Assembly (NCBI RefSeq): GCF_000178955.2 | Contig: NC_016631.1 | Location: 2,728,001-2,792,000, forward strand | Reading direction: 5' to 3' | Source of the DNA: Granulicella mallensis MP5ACTX8 | Lineage (GTDB): Bacteria > Acidobacteriota > Terriglobia > Terriglobales > Acidobacteriaceae | DNA: 64,000 bases | Part shown: piece by piece, positions 56,197 through 64,000 of the stretch | Layout of the letters: each line of letters begins with the position of its first letter | Position numbering within the stretch: the first letter of the stretch is position 1 | Made by a program: the position numbers and the translations under genes | Notes under the pieces: model-generated | The model's input: only the letters and a program-made list of their open reading frames with translations | The model's database searches: none | Told to the model about the DNA's origin: nothing

Positions 56197-57795
56197 ATGG
56201 ATTTAAGTGAAGTTACCCCGCAATTGAATGACTGGTTCACAATATCTGGAGAGTACAGCGGAGATGCGACCCTTACCGCTGATGACAACATCGTTCTTAC
56301 TGGAACAGGTCGCGTTAGTTGGAGCGATTCGGATCGCTGCAAGATCTTGATCGAGATCGATCCTGCATCAGCGACCAAAGCCATGCAGATCCTCTCGCAG
56401 ATCGATGTCTTCAAAGCGCTCCAAGTCGTGTGTGCAGACGGGGTCTTCTCTGCGGGAGAAGTGCATGTCAGCAAGAACGACACATCGATTGGCGCATCGA
56501 TTGAGGTTCGACTTGAACTCATAACCCTGGCTGCAGAGTTCACTCCAAAGGACGCTGTCCAAGGCGTCTACTGGGTCGTTCCGCTCGTCAACTTCGTTTC
56601 CGACTTTCGCAAGGCTTTTCCCGAGCTCGACAGGCATCCACTGAGAATGTATCCCACGCCTCCGGTTCCCGAGGGGATGTCGGAGAGTGATGCAATCAGA
56701 GCCGAATCGATTGCGCATTCGAAGAACAGCTTGATCGCATTCACTTGGAATGCGACGCGATGTTTCATCGAGGCGCTGCCAGACTACAAGCAAAGGGCGG
56801 ACGATTTGCATGCTCGCAAACTTCCTTCGGCTGCCACCGCCATGATGGTCGGAGGGGTATCGTCGCTTCCATGGAGTACGGTCGATGAGATTGAGTCCTG
56901 GCTCCCAACCGACATCCTCTACGCTCTTTGCGTGGCAACCGGAAACTTCGTCGGATTTCCATTTGTTGAGGTTCGTGGTGAAGACGGACGATTGGCACGC
57001 CGGTTCCACATCGCGACCGCCCGCCGACGCTACTCGCCTGTGAAGCCCTTGATTCACGAGATTTTCGATAGCCGCTCTGGAGCCACCGGCGCACTGATTG
57101 ACTCATTCCTAGCTTTACCGGCTGCCAAACGCAGGTACATTCGCGTCGCTGCGGAACACCTAACTTCAGCCGGTCAGAACAAGCCCGATTTGGAGAACGC
57201 CTACGACCATTTGGTTCGTGGCTTTGAATCGCTCACCAAAGTCCACAATCTATCGTCAGAGGACCTAATCGCCGGAATTGATGTCTCTCACCGGGCGGCG
57301 GTTAGCGCGATCCTTCAACGCACTTCGGTCGAGATGGTGAGTCTTGCACAGACCATCCGGGCCGCCAGCGATGACGCGTCTGCCGTGCGAGTTGAGCGGG
57401 TGGCTGCGAGAGTCAAATCCGCTTCGCAACGCGAAGCCATGTTTGGCTTGGCGGTTTCGGCTCTTTGCAGGATGTTCAATTTGGAGGACGAAGCCGTCAT
57501 CAATTCGTTCTATACGCTTCATCCTCGGACGGACGGAATCAGCGAGTGGGCGACAGTCTTGTCAAAGTACCGCGGGGGTGTCATCCACGTCGGTTTCCTG
57601 GACCTTGCCACGAGCGCCGCGATCCAGGACGTCTTGCGCTACAACCAGCATCTTCATGACCTTCTGGCAAGAATCGTGTTACTGGAGATGGGGTACGTAG
57701 GTACGTATCTGCCGGGAGTTCTCGATAACTTCATCTCAAAAGAGCTATGTTGGGTGACGGCCTCTACTTCGCCCGGAGATCTCGGCTTCGCCTAG
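56197..57795 (+). CDS. Large HEPN-like protein of unknown function
   Basis: 532 residues. No family is recognised with certainty. The N-terminal ~150 residues are beta-rich (NIVLTGTGRVSWSD, IEVRLELITLA), resembling the N-terminal domain of ApeA-like abortive-infection proteins. The rest is helical and ends with KYRGGVIHVGFLD, giving Arg459-x4-His464, the HEPN R-x4-6-H motif, in the usual position near the C-terminus. It could be an RNase effector. No partner gene is directly adjacent. Codon use looks less biased than in the pectin genes, in keeping with transfer (impression only). Confidence 0.6.
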   Translation: MDLSEVTPQLNDWFTISGEYSGDATLTADDNIVLTGTGRVSWSDSDRCKILIEIDPASATKAMQILSQIDVFKALQVVCADGVFSAGEVHVSKNDTSIGASIEVRLELITLAAEFTPKDAVQGVYWVVPLVNFVSDFRKAFPELDRHPLRMYPTPPVPEGMSESDAIRAESIAHSKNSLIAFTWNATRCFIEALPDYKQRADDLHARKLPSAATAMMVGGVSSLPWSTVDEIESWLPTDILYALCVATGNFVGFPFVEVRGEDGRLARRFHIATARRRYSPVKPLIHEIFDSRSGATGALIDSFLALPAAKRRYIRVAAEHLTSAGQNKPDLENAYDHLVRGFESLTKVHNLSSEDLIAGIDVSHRAAVSAILQRTSVEMVSLAQTIRAASDDASAVRVERVAARVKSASQREAMFGLAVSALCRMFNLEDEAVINSFYTLHPRTDGISEWATVLSKYRGGVIHVGFLDLATSAAIQDVLRYNQHLHDLLARIVLLEMGYVGTYLPGVLDNFISKELCWVTASTSPGDLGFA

Positions 57796-57930
57796 ATGAA
57801 ATCAACGATGATGCGTTGGTATCGCCGTCGGCCGTGAGGTTCGCACCCGTGATATAGGCAGCATCGGGCCTTGCCACGAAAGCGACGAGTGCGGCCACTT
57901 CGCTCGTCTCGCTGCGGAAGCCAGTCCACG
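57764..57930 (-). pseudogene. C-terminal remnant of a short-chain dehydrogenase
   Basis: The minus strand encodes ETSEVAALVAFVARPDAAY followed by ITGANLTADGDTNA, which is the conserved end of SDR proteins (usually ...PDAAYITGANLTVDGGTNA). Nothing recognisable as the Rossmann or YxxxK part lies upstream, so only the last 40 or so residues survive. It overlaps the end of the HEPN-like gene by about 30 bases. Confidence 0.65.
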
Positions 57931-58136
57931 CACCGAGCCGTCCTTCAATAAGGATGCAGCAACCGGCCGCTCCGTCGCGATGGGCTCCGCACGGCAGGGG
58001 ATATTGGGTAACGCGAAACCATCTTCTCGTCAGCGATAGCTGGTCTACGCAATGCCTTGCGTGCGCGAAGTCACACATATCAGGAGCGTGGGGTACCCGG
58101 CCATCCCTCATCGTCGAGGGCGCGGTAGCATAGGCC

Positions 58137-58823
58137 ATGCCCCGTTATCTCCTCATCGCCATCCTCGCGATCTCGTACGTCACTTCGTTCTGTCAATCCC
58201 CGAAGGTTGCAAGATCTCCGAGTGAAGCCGTAGCCTTGCTCGCCAAGACCAAGGCGCTTTATGACACTCCTTTCCGGGCGGGTCTCATCAACTTCGACTG
58301 TGCGATTGACGTCGACTTCGATCAGTATCTCAAGAGCAATTTTGGCAAGGCAGCTCGAACGGACAGTCCTCTTGCACAGCTTCTGAAACCGATAAGATAT
58401 CGGGTCTTCGTTGACCGCTCCGGCGCCACCGTCTCAGCTCAGCCCAAGCTTCCAGATTTCAGCCAATTACCTCTCGCTTCGCAGCTTGAAGAATCAAACC
58501 GTGACCTCATGCAAATGGGCCTTACCAATTGGGTGCCATACGCCTATGGAGAGGTGCTCCCCGTGGGTCCAACCAACTATCAATTTGAGAAAACGATAAC
58601 TGGCTATAACCTCTCCATGGACGGCCTCGAAATAACCGGGAAACTAACCGATTTCTCTATACATCTAGCCGGCGACCTCTACCGAACCCCGGCAGAGGTC
58701 GCTGGATTGGTCCCGGGAAGTCGGCTTGTCATCAGTGACGCGTCTCCGTCGTTGCTTCCGCTATGCGCGTTTATCAGGACTAAATCATGCAGGTTAGCGA
58801 ACCTTAGATTTTCGAAGCTATGA
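58137..58823 (+). CDS. Exported protein of unknown function
   Basis: 228 residues. A signal peptide (YLLIAILAISYVTSFC) is followed by a segment beginning ALLAKTKALYDTPF and a beta-rich region (NFDCAIDVDFDQYL, RYRVFVDRSGATVSAQ, YQFEKTITGYNLSMDG). Similar exported proteins of unknown role are common in Acidobacteria, but I cannot name a family. The last ~30 residues look less regular and may result from a frameshift. The ribosome-binding site is weak (AGG close to the ATG). Confidence 0.6.
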   Translation: MPRYLLIAILAISYVTSFCQSPKVARSPSEAVALLAKTKALYDTPFRAGLINFDCAIDVDFDQYLKSNFGKAARTDSPLAQLLKPIRYRVFVDRSGATVSAQPKLPDFSQLPLASQLEESNRDLMQMGLTNWVPYAYGEVLPVGPTNYQFEKTITGYNLSMDGLEITGKLTDFSIHLAGDLYRTPAEVAGLVPGSRLVISDASPSLLPLCAFIRTKSCRLANLRFSKL

Positions 58824-58851
58824 CGCTCCCTTCCGAGCGAACCTAGTCTCC

Positions 58852-59736
58852 CTAGAAGCCGTAATAGATATGCTGTCCGTTTCGTTCTTGGCCGCGTCGC
58901 AATACGCCATCGAATGATGTTTGCGAATACACATAAACGCCGAGGAAATCTAGAATCGCATTTCCCATGATCGGCGTAACGTATTGCTTGCCTACGAAAT
59001 GCCCGCGATGGATCATCAGGATTTCAATCAGCAGATGGTGCATACAGTGGAGAGTGTTATAGAGCGGCGTATTGTGTGTCAGCCTGTCACGTGTTCCCCA
59101 GAGCGTCGGATGCATTAGCTTTGACGGAATGGTGAAGCCCATCAGGTAAAGGTGGTCCAGTCCAACCTGCTTCGCCATTTGTCGCGTATCAACCCGCGTC
59201 CACGAGACTGGTCGCTGATTTTTACAAACTTGACATTTTTCCTGCTTGTTCTTCTTACGCAATTCTGCCGCTCGTTTAGAGAGATTTGCGCGTGCCTCTG
59301 GTTCCATAGAGATCCCAACATTTTCATAAATCCCGCTCATAATCTGATCCCAGTCCACCGCGTCGTAAGCTTTGAAGTCCTGCAGATGCTCCGGCTTTTG
59401 AAATAGATATTTGAGCGTCACAATGCGTTCAAATAACGCGCGGAGACAGTACTGCGCCCCATGATGCGAATCCGTATGGCTGAGAGTCATGAGGTCGTTT
59501 ATGTCCCGGTGGGAAGCGAACATACATCCCACAATGAGGTCTCCCAATTCATCGTCCTCTCGTACCTTTGTGCGAACGATTAGGCGGCCCATCACCTGCA
59601 GCCATTTGTGGATGATCTCTGGATAATCCGACCGCCTCTCGATGAGTTCGGCCCACGTCTGCGGGGTGGAAGCGGCGTCTTGTATCGTCCCGTTCTCATT
59701 TCCTCGACTGTCATTCCTGTCTGCGTTAGTTTGCAT
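58852..59736 (-). CDS. DUF5677 protein
   Basis: 294 residues, predicted all-helical and cytoplasmic. The segment HGAQYCLRALFERIVTLKYL with FQKPEHL, and the block MGFTIPSKLMHPTLWG, match the DUF5677 family, which is found sporadically in bacteria, often in islands near defence genes. A CQVCKN pair could bind zinc. Function unknown. ATG 59736 has AGGGG six bases upstream. It is transcribed in the same direction as the TIGR02391 gene 73 bases upstream, so they may be a unit. Confidence 0.75.
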   Translation of the reverse strand: MQTNADRNDSRGNENGTIQDAASTPQTWAELIERRSDYPEIIHKWLQVMGRLIVRTKVREDDELGDLIVGCMFASHRDINDLMTLSHTDSHHGAQYCLRALFERIVTLKYLFQKPEHLQDFKAYDAVDWDQIMSGIYENVGISMEPEARANLSKRAAELRKKNKQEKCQVCKNQRPVSWTRVDTRQMAKQVGLDHLYLMGFTIPSKLMHPTLWGTRDRLTHNTPLYNTLHCMHHLLIEILMIHRGHFVGKQYVTPIMGNAILDFLGVYVYSQTSFDGVLRRGQERNGQHIYYGF

Positions 59737-59809
59737 CGCAATCCCCTATGCCCATCTTCGCGTTGACTAGCAGCCCTGATTGCGCCGCCGCCCGTTCGCA
59801 TGTTCGTGC

Positions 59810-60565
59810 TTATGGTCGATTGCTGGCTTCAACCCGTGACGCAACGATACGGAGCAGATGATTAGCAAGCATGACGGCCTCGATTGCTTCGATCGGGTCC
59901 GAGAGCGTCACATTGCGGTGCGAATGCGGATTTTTGAATGAGCCGATAGCGCCCGCGAACAAATCAGAGCGCGACTGCCGCTCTCCCACTTCAGTGGTCA
60001 AATCCGTAAGCTTCCCGTCCTGTGCATGGAATGCCTTACGCATGAGATCAACCCCTCGAAGGTTCGCTGGTTTGCCAAGGGCCTCATGGACTGCGACTTC
60101 CACGGCCTTCATAGCTTGAAAAACCGCAGCGGCAAACTCTCCGCGCATCAACGCGCCCCACACGGTATTTGCGATTTGGGCCTGCAGGACTTCTTTTCGA
60201 AGCATTCGCGCCACTGAGAATATGGCGACGGCTTGCTCATCCTGAAACTTGAGTGCCCTCCGACTGAGCACTACCCAGTCGCCAGAGTGCGGGACCGGGA
60301 CGAGAAATCCCTGAGCGATGAGCCACTGCCACGCTTCTGCAATAGCAAGATCTACCTCATCCCTGCTGGATTGCGAGTAGGGATGCGCAACGCCAGGCAT
60401 GTTCGAGTTATGCCAAAGTTCCCCGTTGAGGTTGCCGGCGTTGAACTTTTCCCCACTGTGGCTGGCCCGCTTCTTCAAAAGAAAAAGCATTTTGGCGCCA
60501 AGCACCTCAGGCTCCATGGTCAACAGTGCATCTACGTCAGGAATTGTCTGAGTCAGTTCGCGCAT
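59810..60565 (-). CDS. TIGR02391 (Ymh-like) family protein
   Basis: 251 residues. The C-terminal half is TIGR02391: VFQAMKAVEVAVHEALG, GVDLMRKAFHAQDGKLTD, LFAGAIGSFKNPHSHRNV and DPIEAIEAVMLANHLLR. This HEPN-related family is scattered among accessory and defence loci; its role is unknown. The N-terminal half has a winged-helix look (VDLAIAEAWQWLIAQGFLVP, SGDWVVLSRRA). ATG 60565 is chosen over TTG 60586. Confidence 0.8.
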   Translation of the reverse strand: MRELTQTIPDVDALLTMEPEVLGAKMLFLLKKRASHSGEKFNAGNLNGELWHNSNMPGVAHPYSQSSRDEVDLAIAEAWQWLIAQGFLVPVPHSGDWVVLSRRALKFQDEQAVAIFSVARMLRKEVLQAQIANTVWGALMRGEFAAAVFQAMKAVEVAVHEALGKPANLRGVDLMRKAFHAQDGKLTDLTTEVGERQSRSDLFAGAIGSFKNPHSHRNVTLSDPIEAIEAVMLANHLLRIVASRVEASNRP

Positions 60566-60665
60566 GACTGTATTCTCGCGCGTCAAGCTGTCGATAGGGA
60601 AGTGCCGCCCTGTTGTCCGAATGGTTGAGAAAGCGCCATTGGACCCGCCGACTCAGATCAGTACC

Positions 60666-60692
60666 GATAAGTCGGCATCTCGTCAGCAATCG
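60666..60692 (+). repeat. Imperfect 27-base direct repeat, copy 2
   Basis: Partner of 56001-56027. The pair encloses the large HEPN-like, SDR-remnant, exported, DUF5677 and TIGR02391 genes. Confidence 0.5.
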
Positions 60693-61020
60693 CCTAATCA
60701 CCAGAAGTGCGTTTCCGGGTAGTCATCCTTAGCCTTCAGAACGAGAGAGTGGATACAAAGCCCGTGCACTGCGAAATCAGCTTGACTGGCAGCGCGGATC
60801 GAGCGCGGATCGCATTTTGAAGCGCTTTAGCGTTGGGGAAGCGAAGGCACATCGGTAATTGGGCTCGGGCATTTTTGGTACATCGAACGAAAGGCCCGGG
60901 CCTAAAGGCCACATTTTGCCTGGCCCTTATTCCGTAGCCTAAAGGCGATTGCCTCCCTTACCCCTCCGTCTCCGTGACGCTGAAGCATCCCGGAACGCGC
61001 TTCGCGCTAAAGTCGCGTGG

Positions 61021-61090
61021 TGATGTAGGCATTTGTGGCACCCATTCGACTACGCTCAGGGCAGGCTCTGAAGCCGTGCCCTTAACGAGA
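61021..61090 (+). repeat. Dispersed ~70-base repeat, copy A
   Basis: Matches 62247-62314 with two one-base gaps and one substitution. The shared core contains CCCATTCGAC, ACGCTCAGGGCAGG and AAGCCGTGCCCTTAACGA. Confidence 0.85.
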
Positions 61091-61285
61091 CAGATGTGCA
61101 GCGCATCGAGAGCGGATGTGGGGCACCCGGCGCGTTCCCCGTTTCCTATGGCTGCGGAAGGGGTCGCAGGCGTGTTTCTGGCATGCTTGCCGTTCCAGGT
61201 TCGGGAACGGATTCTAGATTGTCGTCTCCAACCCTACTGCTATCTTGTCTATGTGATTTCGGTCGCTTTCTCGATTGGAGAACAA

Positions 61286-62140
61286 ATGTTCCGGTTGCAG
61301 CATTTATATAGGGAGTTTCTAACGGTACTTTGTGCACTAGTAGTTGTTGCATCGATTTCGACCGGAACAACCGCGCAAGTCCCGACAGAGCCCTCCGGTC
61401 CGCAGCGGCCTTCTTTCGAAGTGGCTTCCGTTCGAGCCCACGACCCAAACGATATCGAGGACACGGATAATTTCCAGCCGTATCCTGGTGGAAGATTCAC
61501 GGCTAGTAATTGTTCTCTGTGGATGCTCATCCATTACGCCTTCGAGGTGCAGCCGTACCAGATCACTGGCACGCCCGGTTGGATCAAATCAGAACATTAC
61601 GATGTGGATGCGAAACCTGCAGAGGCCGACCCGAACTTCGACGATATCCACCTTATGGTTCAGGTGCTGCTTGCAGATCGGTTTCAACTCAAATACCACT
61701 GGGAGACGAAGGAACAACCAGGTTACGACCTCGTGGTTATGAGGCCCGGTAAACTCAGCGTATCGATTCTCAAAGGCGATTGCCCTCCATACCTCTCAAA
61801 TTCTGAGCTGCTTCCCAAAGGCGCTGCGTGCGGAAGCCTTACGAATTCCCCAGGTCACACCAAGGGCTACAACCTCACTGCCAGTGACCTGGCAGGAAGC
61901 CTCTCGTGGCTTTTGTCGAAGCCGATATCGGACAAGACAAATCTGACGGGCAGATATGATGTCGAACTTCGATGGACTCCTGAGTCCATCGCAATGAGAT
62001 CAAATGCCTCCTCAGAGCAGGACGTCCCCAACATCTTCACAGCCACCCAGGAGCAGCTTGGTCTCAAACTGCAGCCTTCCAGAGTTCCGGTCCGCGTGTT
62101 TGTCATTGATCACATCGAGAAGAAGCCTTCAGATAACTAG
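61286..62140 (+). CDS. TIGR03435 exported protein (Acidobacteria-expanded family)
   Basis: 284 residues. A signal peptide (FLTVLCALVVVASISTGTTA) precedes TIGR03435 motifs: PSFEVASVRAHDPND, GGRFTASNCSLWMLIHYAF, ITGTPGWIKSEHYDVDAKP, MVQVLLADRFQLKYHWETKE and a C-terminal LTGRYDVELRWTPE ending in VFVIDHIEKKPS. The family is abundant in Acidobacteria and has no known function. ATG 61286 has GGAG five bases upstream. The gene lies between two copies of a ~70-base repeat. Confidence 0.9.
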   Translation: MFRLQHLYREFLTVLCALVVVASISTGTTAQVPTEPSGPQRPSFEVASVRAHDPNDIEDTDNFQPYPGGRFTASNCSLWMLIHYAFEVQPYQITGTPGWIKSEHYDVDAKPAEADPNFDDIHLMVQVLLADRFQLKYHWETKEQPGYDLVVMRPGKLSVSILKGDCPPYLSNSELLPKGAACGSLTNSPGHTKGYNLTASDLAGSLSWLLSKPISDKTNLTGRYDVELRWTPESIAMRSNASSEQDVPNIFTATQEQLGLKLQPSRVPVRVFVIDHIEKKPSDN

Positions 62141-62246
62141 CAACTGGTCAGATGGTGGGTGACGGCAAGCCAGTTTGTCGAAAGTAATCTGGCAACGTTA
62201 TGAAAGAGCGCCTACAGGGACTGACTCCTCGGAACATTGGTAGTCC

Positions 62247-62314
62247 TGATGTAGGCTTTGTGGCACCCATTCGACACGCTCAGGGCAGGCTCTGAAGCCG
62301 TGCCCTTAACGAAA
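62247..62314 (+). repeat. Dispersed ~70-base repeat, copy B
   Basis: Near-identical to 61021-61090, same orientation, on the other side of the TIGR03435 gene. Confidence 0.85.
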
Positions 62315-62471
62315 CGAAAGCCTGTAAGGAAACGGAGGTGCTGTGTCATGTTGGGTCGAAGGCATAGGTTGAGCTTCAACTTCTAGATTGAGCGCTCTAG
62401 CCTGGGTTTTCGTGGTGGAAAAGGTCCCAGCGTCATGGGCACGATATAGACCATCGGGGTCCTTCGACTGC

Positions 62472-62496
62472 GGCACTCGCAAAGTGCGCGAGTGCC
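62472..62496. repeat. Hairpin GGCACTCGC/GCGAGTGCC
   Basis: Perfect nine-base arms around AAAGTGC, embedded in a CCTTCGACT...CGCTCAGGATGA context similar to the other dispersed repeats. Confidence 0.5.
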
Positions 62497-62603
62497 TTCG
62501 CTCAGGATGACGATTTTGTGGGGATGCGGGCAAAAAACTGGTTGGTCCCGATAGAGCGCCCTTTCAGGGCTTACATCTCGCAGGTCATACTGACCCAGGG
62601 TTT

Positions 62604-62710
62604 CACCCTTGACGCAGAGCGCGATGCGAATGCTTGTGGCGCGCTTTGCGTCCTCACCCTTGACGCAGAGTGCGGTGCGAATGTTTGTAGCGCGCTTTGC
62701 GTCCTCACCT
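62604..62710. repeat. 51-base tandem repeat, about 2.1 copies
   Basis: Unit 1 is 62604-62654, unit 2 is 62655-62705, and a third begins CACCTT at 62706. Units start CACCCTTGACGCAGAG and end GCGCGCTTTGCGTCCT, differing at about five positions. Confidence 0.85.
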
Positions 62711-62923
62711 TGGGCTGTGATGGCGTCGCCCCTTCGGGGCTTGAACCCGTGCTCTTTACGTAAATCGGCCCTTACCCATGAGACCGATTTGCAGCAGCGT
62801 CGTGCCTTTAGAGCGATGCGCCGCATCCATAAGATTCGTCTTGCCTGATTTTAACGAGTCGATTGGGTGACCTTTTGAGGGGCTTCTCGTCCATTCTTCG
62901 ATACCGAAGATCAAGAGCTCATC

Positions 62924-64000
62924 ATGCCTTACACACTAGAGAGTTATCTGGGTGCCCGGAAGCCCAGGACCCGCCTTGGAAGATCGGCGCACGTAACGGT
63001 TGCGAACCGGTTCAGAATCAAGCTCTTCTGCTGGGCATTGCTTTTAGCCACAACAGTGCTTCCTAAAGCACTTGGACAATCTACTAACGTCGCCGCGCTT
63101 CCGTATCTGGGTTGGAGCAGTTTCAGCTCGCAGACTCAATCGAGTGGCTTTCTGAACCAGACCAATATCGAAGCGCAATCAGACGCGCTGAGATCTTCGG
63201 TTCTGCAAGAACACGGTTTCACCTATATCAATATCGACGACGGATGGCAGAAGGGTTACGACTCGAGTGGGAGACCCACACCGAACTCCGCGTTATTTCC
63301 GGACATATCGGCGCTCATCTCGCACATTCACCAAAACGGGCAGAAGGCCGGCATCTACTGGCGGCCCGGTGCCGCCCAGGAAGTCGTGCAGTCCAATCCG
63401 CTGATTTCAGGGGGCACCCAGTATGTCAAAGACATCCTCGCTGTTCCTCACGCTCCGGGAAACGCATTTGCAGCATCCGATGCGACAACGTCTCTTTCTA
63501 ATCTGAAGATCGATTTCAGCCAATCGGCAGCACAACTCTATGTTGAGTCAATCGTGAACCTCTTCGCTTCCTGGGGAGTGGACTACATACGGCTCGATGG
63601 CGTCGCGCCAGGCTCCGGCGTGCTGACAGTGGACAACCAGGAGGAGGTTCAGGCCTGGGCTCAGGCGATCAGCAAATCAGGACGCCCCATGTGGCTTACC
63701 GTCTCAACGGGAGTCGAGCTGGGCGATTTCAGCACCTGGGGGAGCTATAGCAATGCCCGCCGCATTGGAGCTGCGATCGAATGTAAAGGCTCTTGCAGCA
63801 CTCTTACCGACTGGGCCCTGACTTCAGAACGCTGGTTCGATCTGATCGGGTGGCAGAACTTCACCAGTGCGCAAACGGGATGGAACGATCTTGGACCGCT
63901 CGAAATAGGAACGCCAGCTACTGTCGGTTTGTCGGGTGTTGAGCAACAGTCGGCGATCACCCTGTGGGCCATGGCCAATGCGCCGATCTATGTTGGCGGC
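62924..64000 (+). CDS. GH27 alpha-galactosidase, 3' part beyond window
   Basis: 359 residues visible. An N-terminal leader with hydrophobic segment (IKLFCWALLLATTVLPKALG) precedes a GH27 TIM barrel: LPYLGWSSF, HGFTYINIDDGWQKGYDSSG, FPDISALISHIHQNGQKAGI, WGVDYIRLDG (nucleophile Asp expected here) and a later GWNDLGPLEIG block. GH27 enzymes release terminal alpha-galactose from plant oligosaccharides. The Trp-Gly/Cys pattern (ECKGSCSTLTDW) suggests a divergent member, since the usual KYDNC is IRLDG. ATG 62924 has AAGAG upstream. The frame is open at the window end, so the C-terminus is missing. Confidence 0.85.
   Translation, partial: MPYTLESYLGARKPRTRLGRSAHVTVANRFRIKLFCWALLLATTVLPKALGQSTNVAALPYLGWSSFSSQTQSSGFLNQTNIEAQSDALRSSVLQEHGFTYINIDDGWQKGYDSSGRPTPNSALFPDISALISHIHQNGQKAGIYWRPGAAQEVVQSNPLISGGTQYVKDILAVPHAPGNAFAASDATTSLSNLKIDFSQSAAQLYVESIVNLFASWGVDYIRLDGVAPGSGVLTVDNQEEVQAWAQAISKSGRPMWLTVSTGVELGDFSTWGSYSNARRIGAAIECKGSCSTLTDWALTSERWFDLIGWQNFTSAQTGWNDLGPLEIGTPATVGLSGVEQQSAITLWAMANAPIYVGG

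Larger units (their letters stand above)
60566..61285. other. Intergenic region with repeats upstream of the TIGR03435 gene
   Basis: About 720 bases with no gene called. It holds repeat copy 2 (60666-60692), a palindrome AGGCCCGGGCCT (60889-60900) and the first 70-base repeat (61021-61090). The reading frame of the TIGR03435 gene is open back to 60974 but without a supporting start. Confidence 0.55.
62141..62923. other. Repeat-rich intergenic region
   Basis: About 780 bases without a convincing gene: repeat copy B (62247-62314), a nine-base-stem hairpin (62472-62496) inside a CTTCGACTGC...CTTCGCTCAGGATGA element, and a 51-base tandem repeat (62604-62710). Open frames here only reflect the repeats. 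Confidence 0.65.

Noticed and set aside
62604..62710. CRISPR-like array
   Set aside because: The units are contiguous 51-base repeats without unique spacers, and no cas genes are present.
53659..64000. Phage integrase, transposase or tRNA attachment site to explain the accessory region
   Set aside because: None could be found in either strand of the region, so mobility is only inferred from composition and repeats.

Overview
The window looks like a chromosome segment of a soil Acidobacteriota (Terriglobia/Acidobacteriaceae type). Evidence: three very large Oar-like TonB-dependent receptors with an N-terminal carboxypeptidase-regulatory domain, a TIGR03435-type exported protein (a family expanded in this phylum), two DUF1553/DUF1501 'planctomycete cytochrome' modules, moderate-to-high GC, and many plant-polysaccharide enzymes. 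No rRNA, tRNA, CRISPR array or intact insertion sequence was seen.

Layout. 1-4.0 kb: a DUF1501 gene (cut by the window edge) downstream of a PSCyt1-DUF1549-DUF1553 gene. 4.0-4.6 kb: intergenic region with a near-perfect 57-base palindrome. 4.6-6.5 kb: bioY with an overlapping DUF1284 gene, and a convergent LysR regulator. 7.4-26.3 kb: two paralogous Oar-like receptors bracket an exported metallo-beta-lactamase-fold protein, a small PSCyt1 cytochrome, a lipoprotein cytochrome c, and a tightly packed minus-strand operon (substrate-binding protein, permease, ATPase, PSCyt1-DUF1549-DUF1553, DUF1501), plus a glutathione-peroxidase-like protein that lacks its catalytic Cys. 26.8-34.8 kb: an exported beta-propeller, then two urea-carboxylase-associated proteins, a urea/guanidine carboxylase and allophanate hydrolase.

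34.8-53.7 kb is a coherent rhamnogalacturonan-I (pectin) utilisation locus: PL4 lyase, Oar-like receptor, two GH2 enzymes, an SDR, CE12 acetylesterase, GH106 alpha-L-rhamnosidase and a GH105-CE12 fusion. 53.7-60.6 kb is an accessory region with a DUF3883 nuclease-like protein, two HEPN-like proteins, DUF5677 and TIGR02391 proteins, an exported unknown and an SDR remnant; it resembles a defence or mobile-gene island. 60.6-62.9 kb holds a TIGR03435 gene between two copies of a ~70-base repeat and a 51-base tandem repeat. The window ends in a GH27 alpha-galactosidase (cut).

How the parts may work together. The importer at 18-21 kb belongs to the family that normally neighbours urea carboxylase, so it most likely feeds guanidine (or urea) to the carboxylase, deiminase-like proteins and allophanate hydrolase at 28-35 kb, ending in ammonia and CO2. 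The unusual point is that the importer is translationally coupled to an exported PSCyt1-DUF1549-DUF1553 protein followed by DUF1501, and that receptors and cytochromes surround it. This suggests a periplasmic or outer-membrane step that prepares a larger nitrogen compound before import; that last point is inference.
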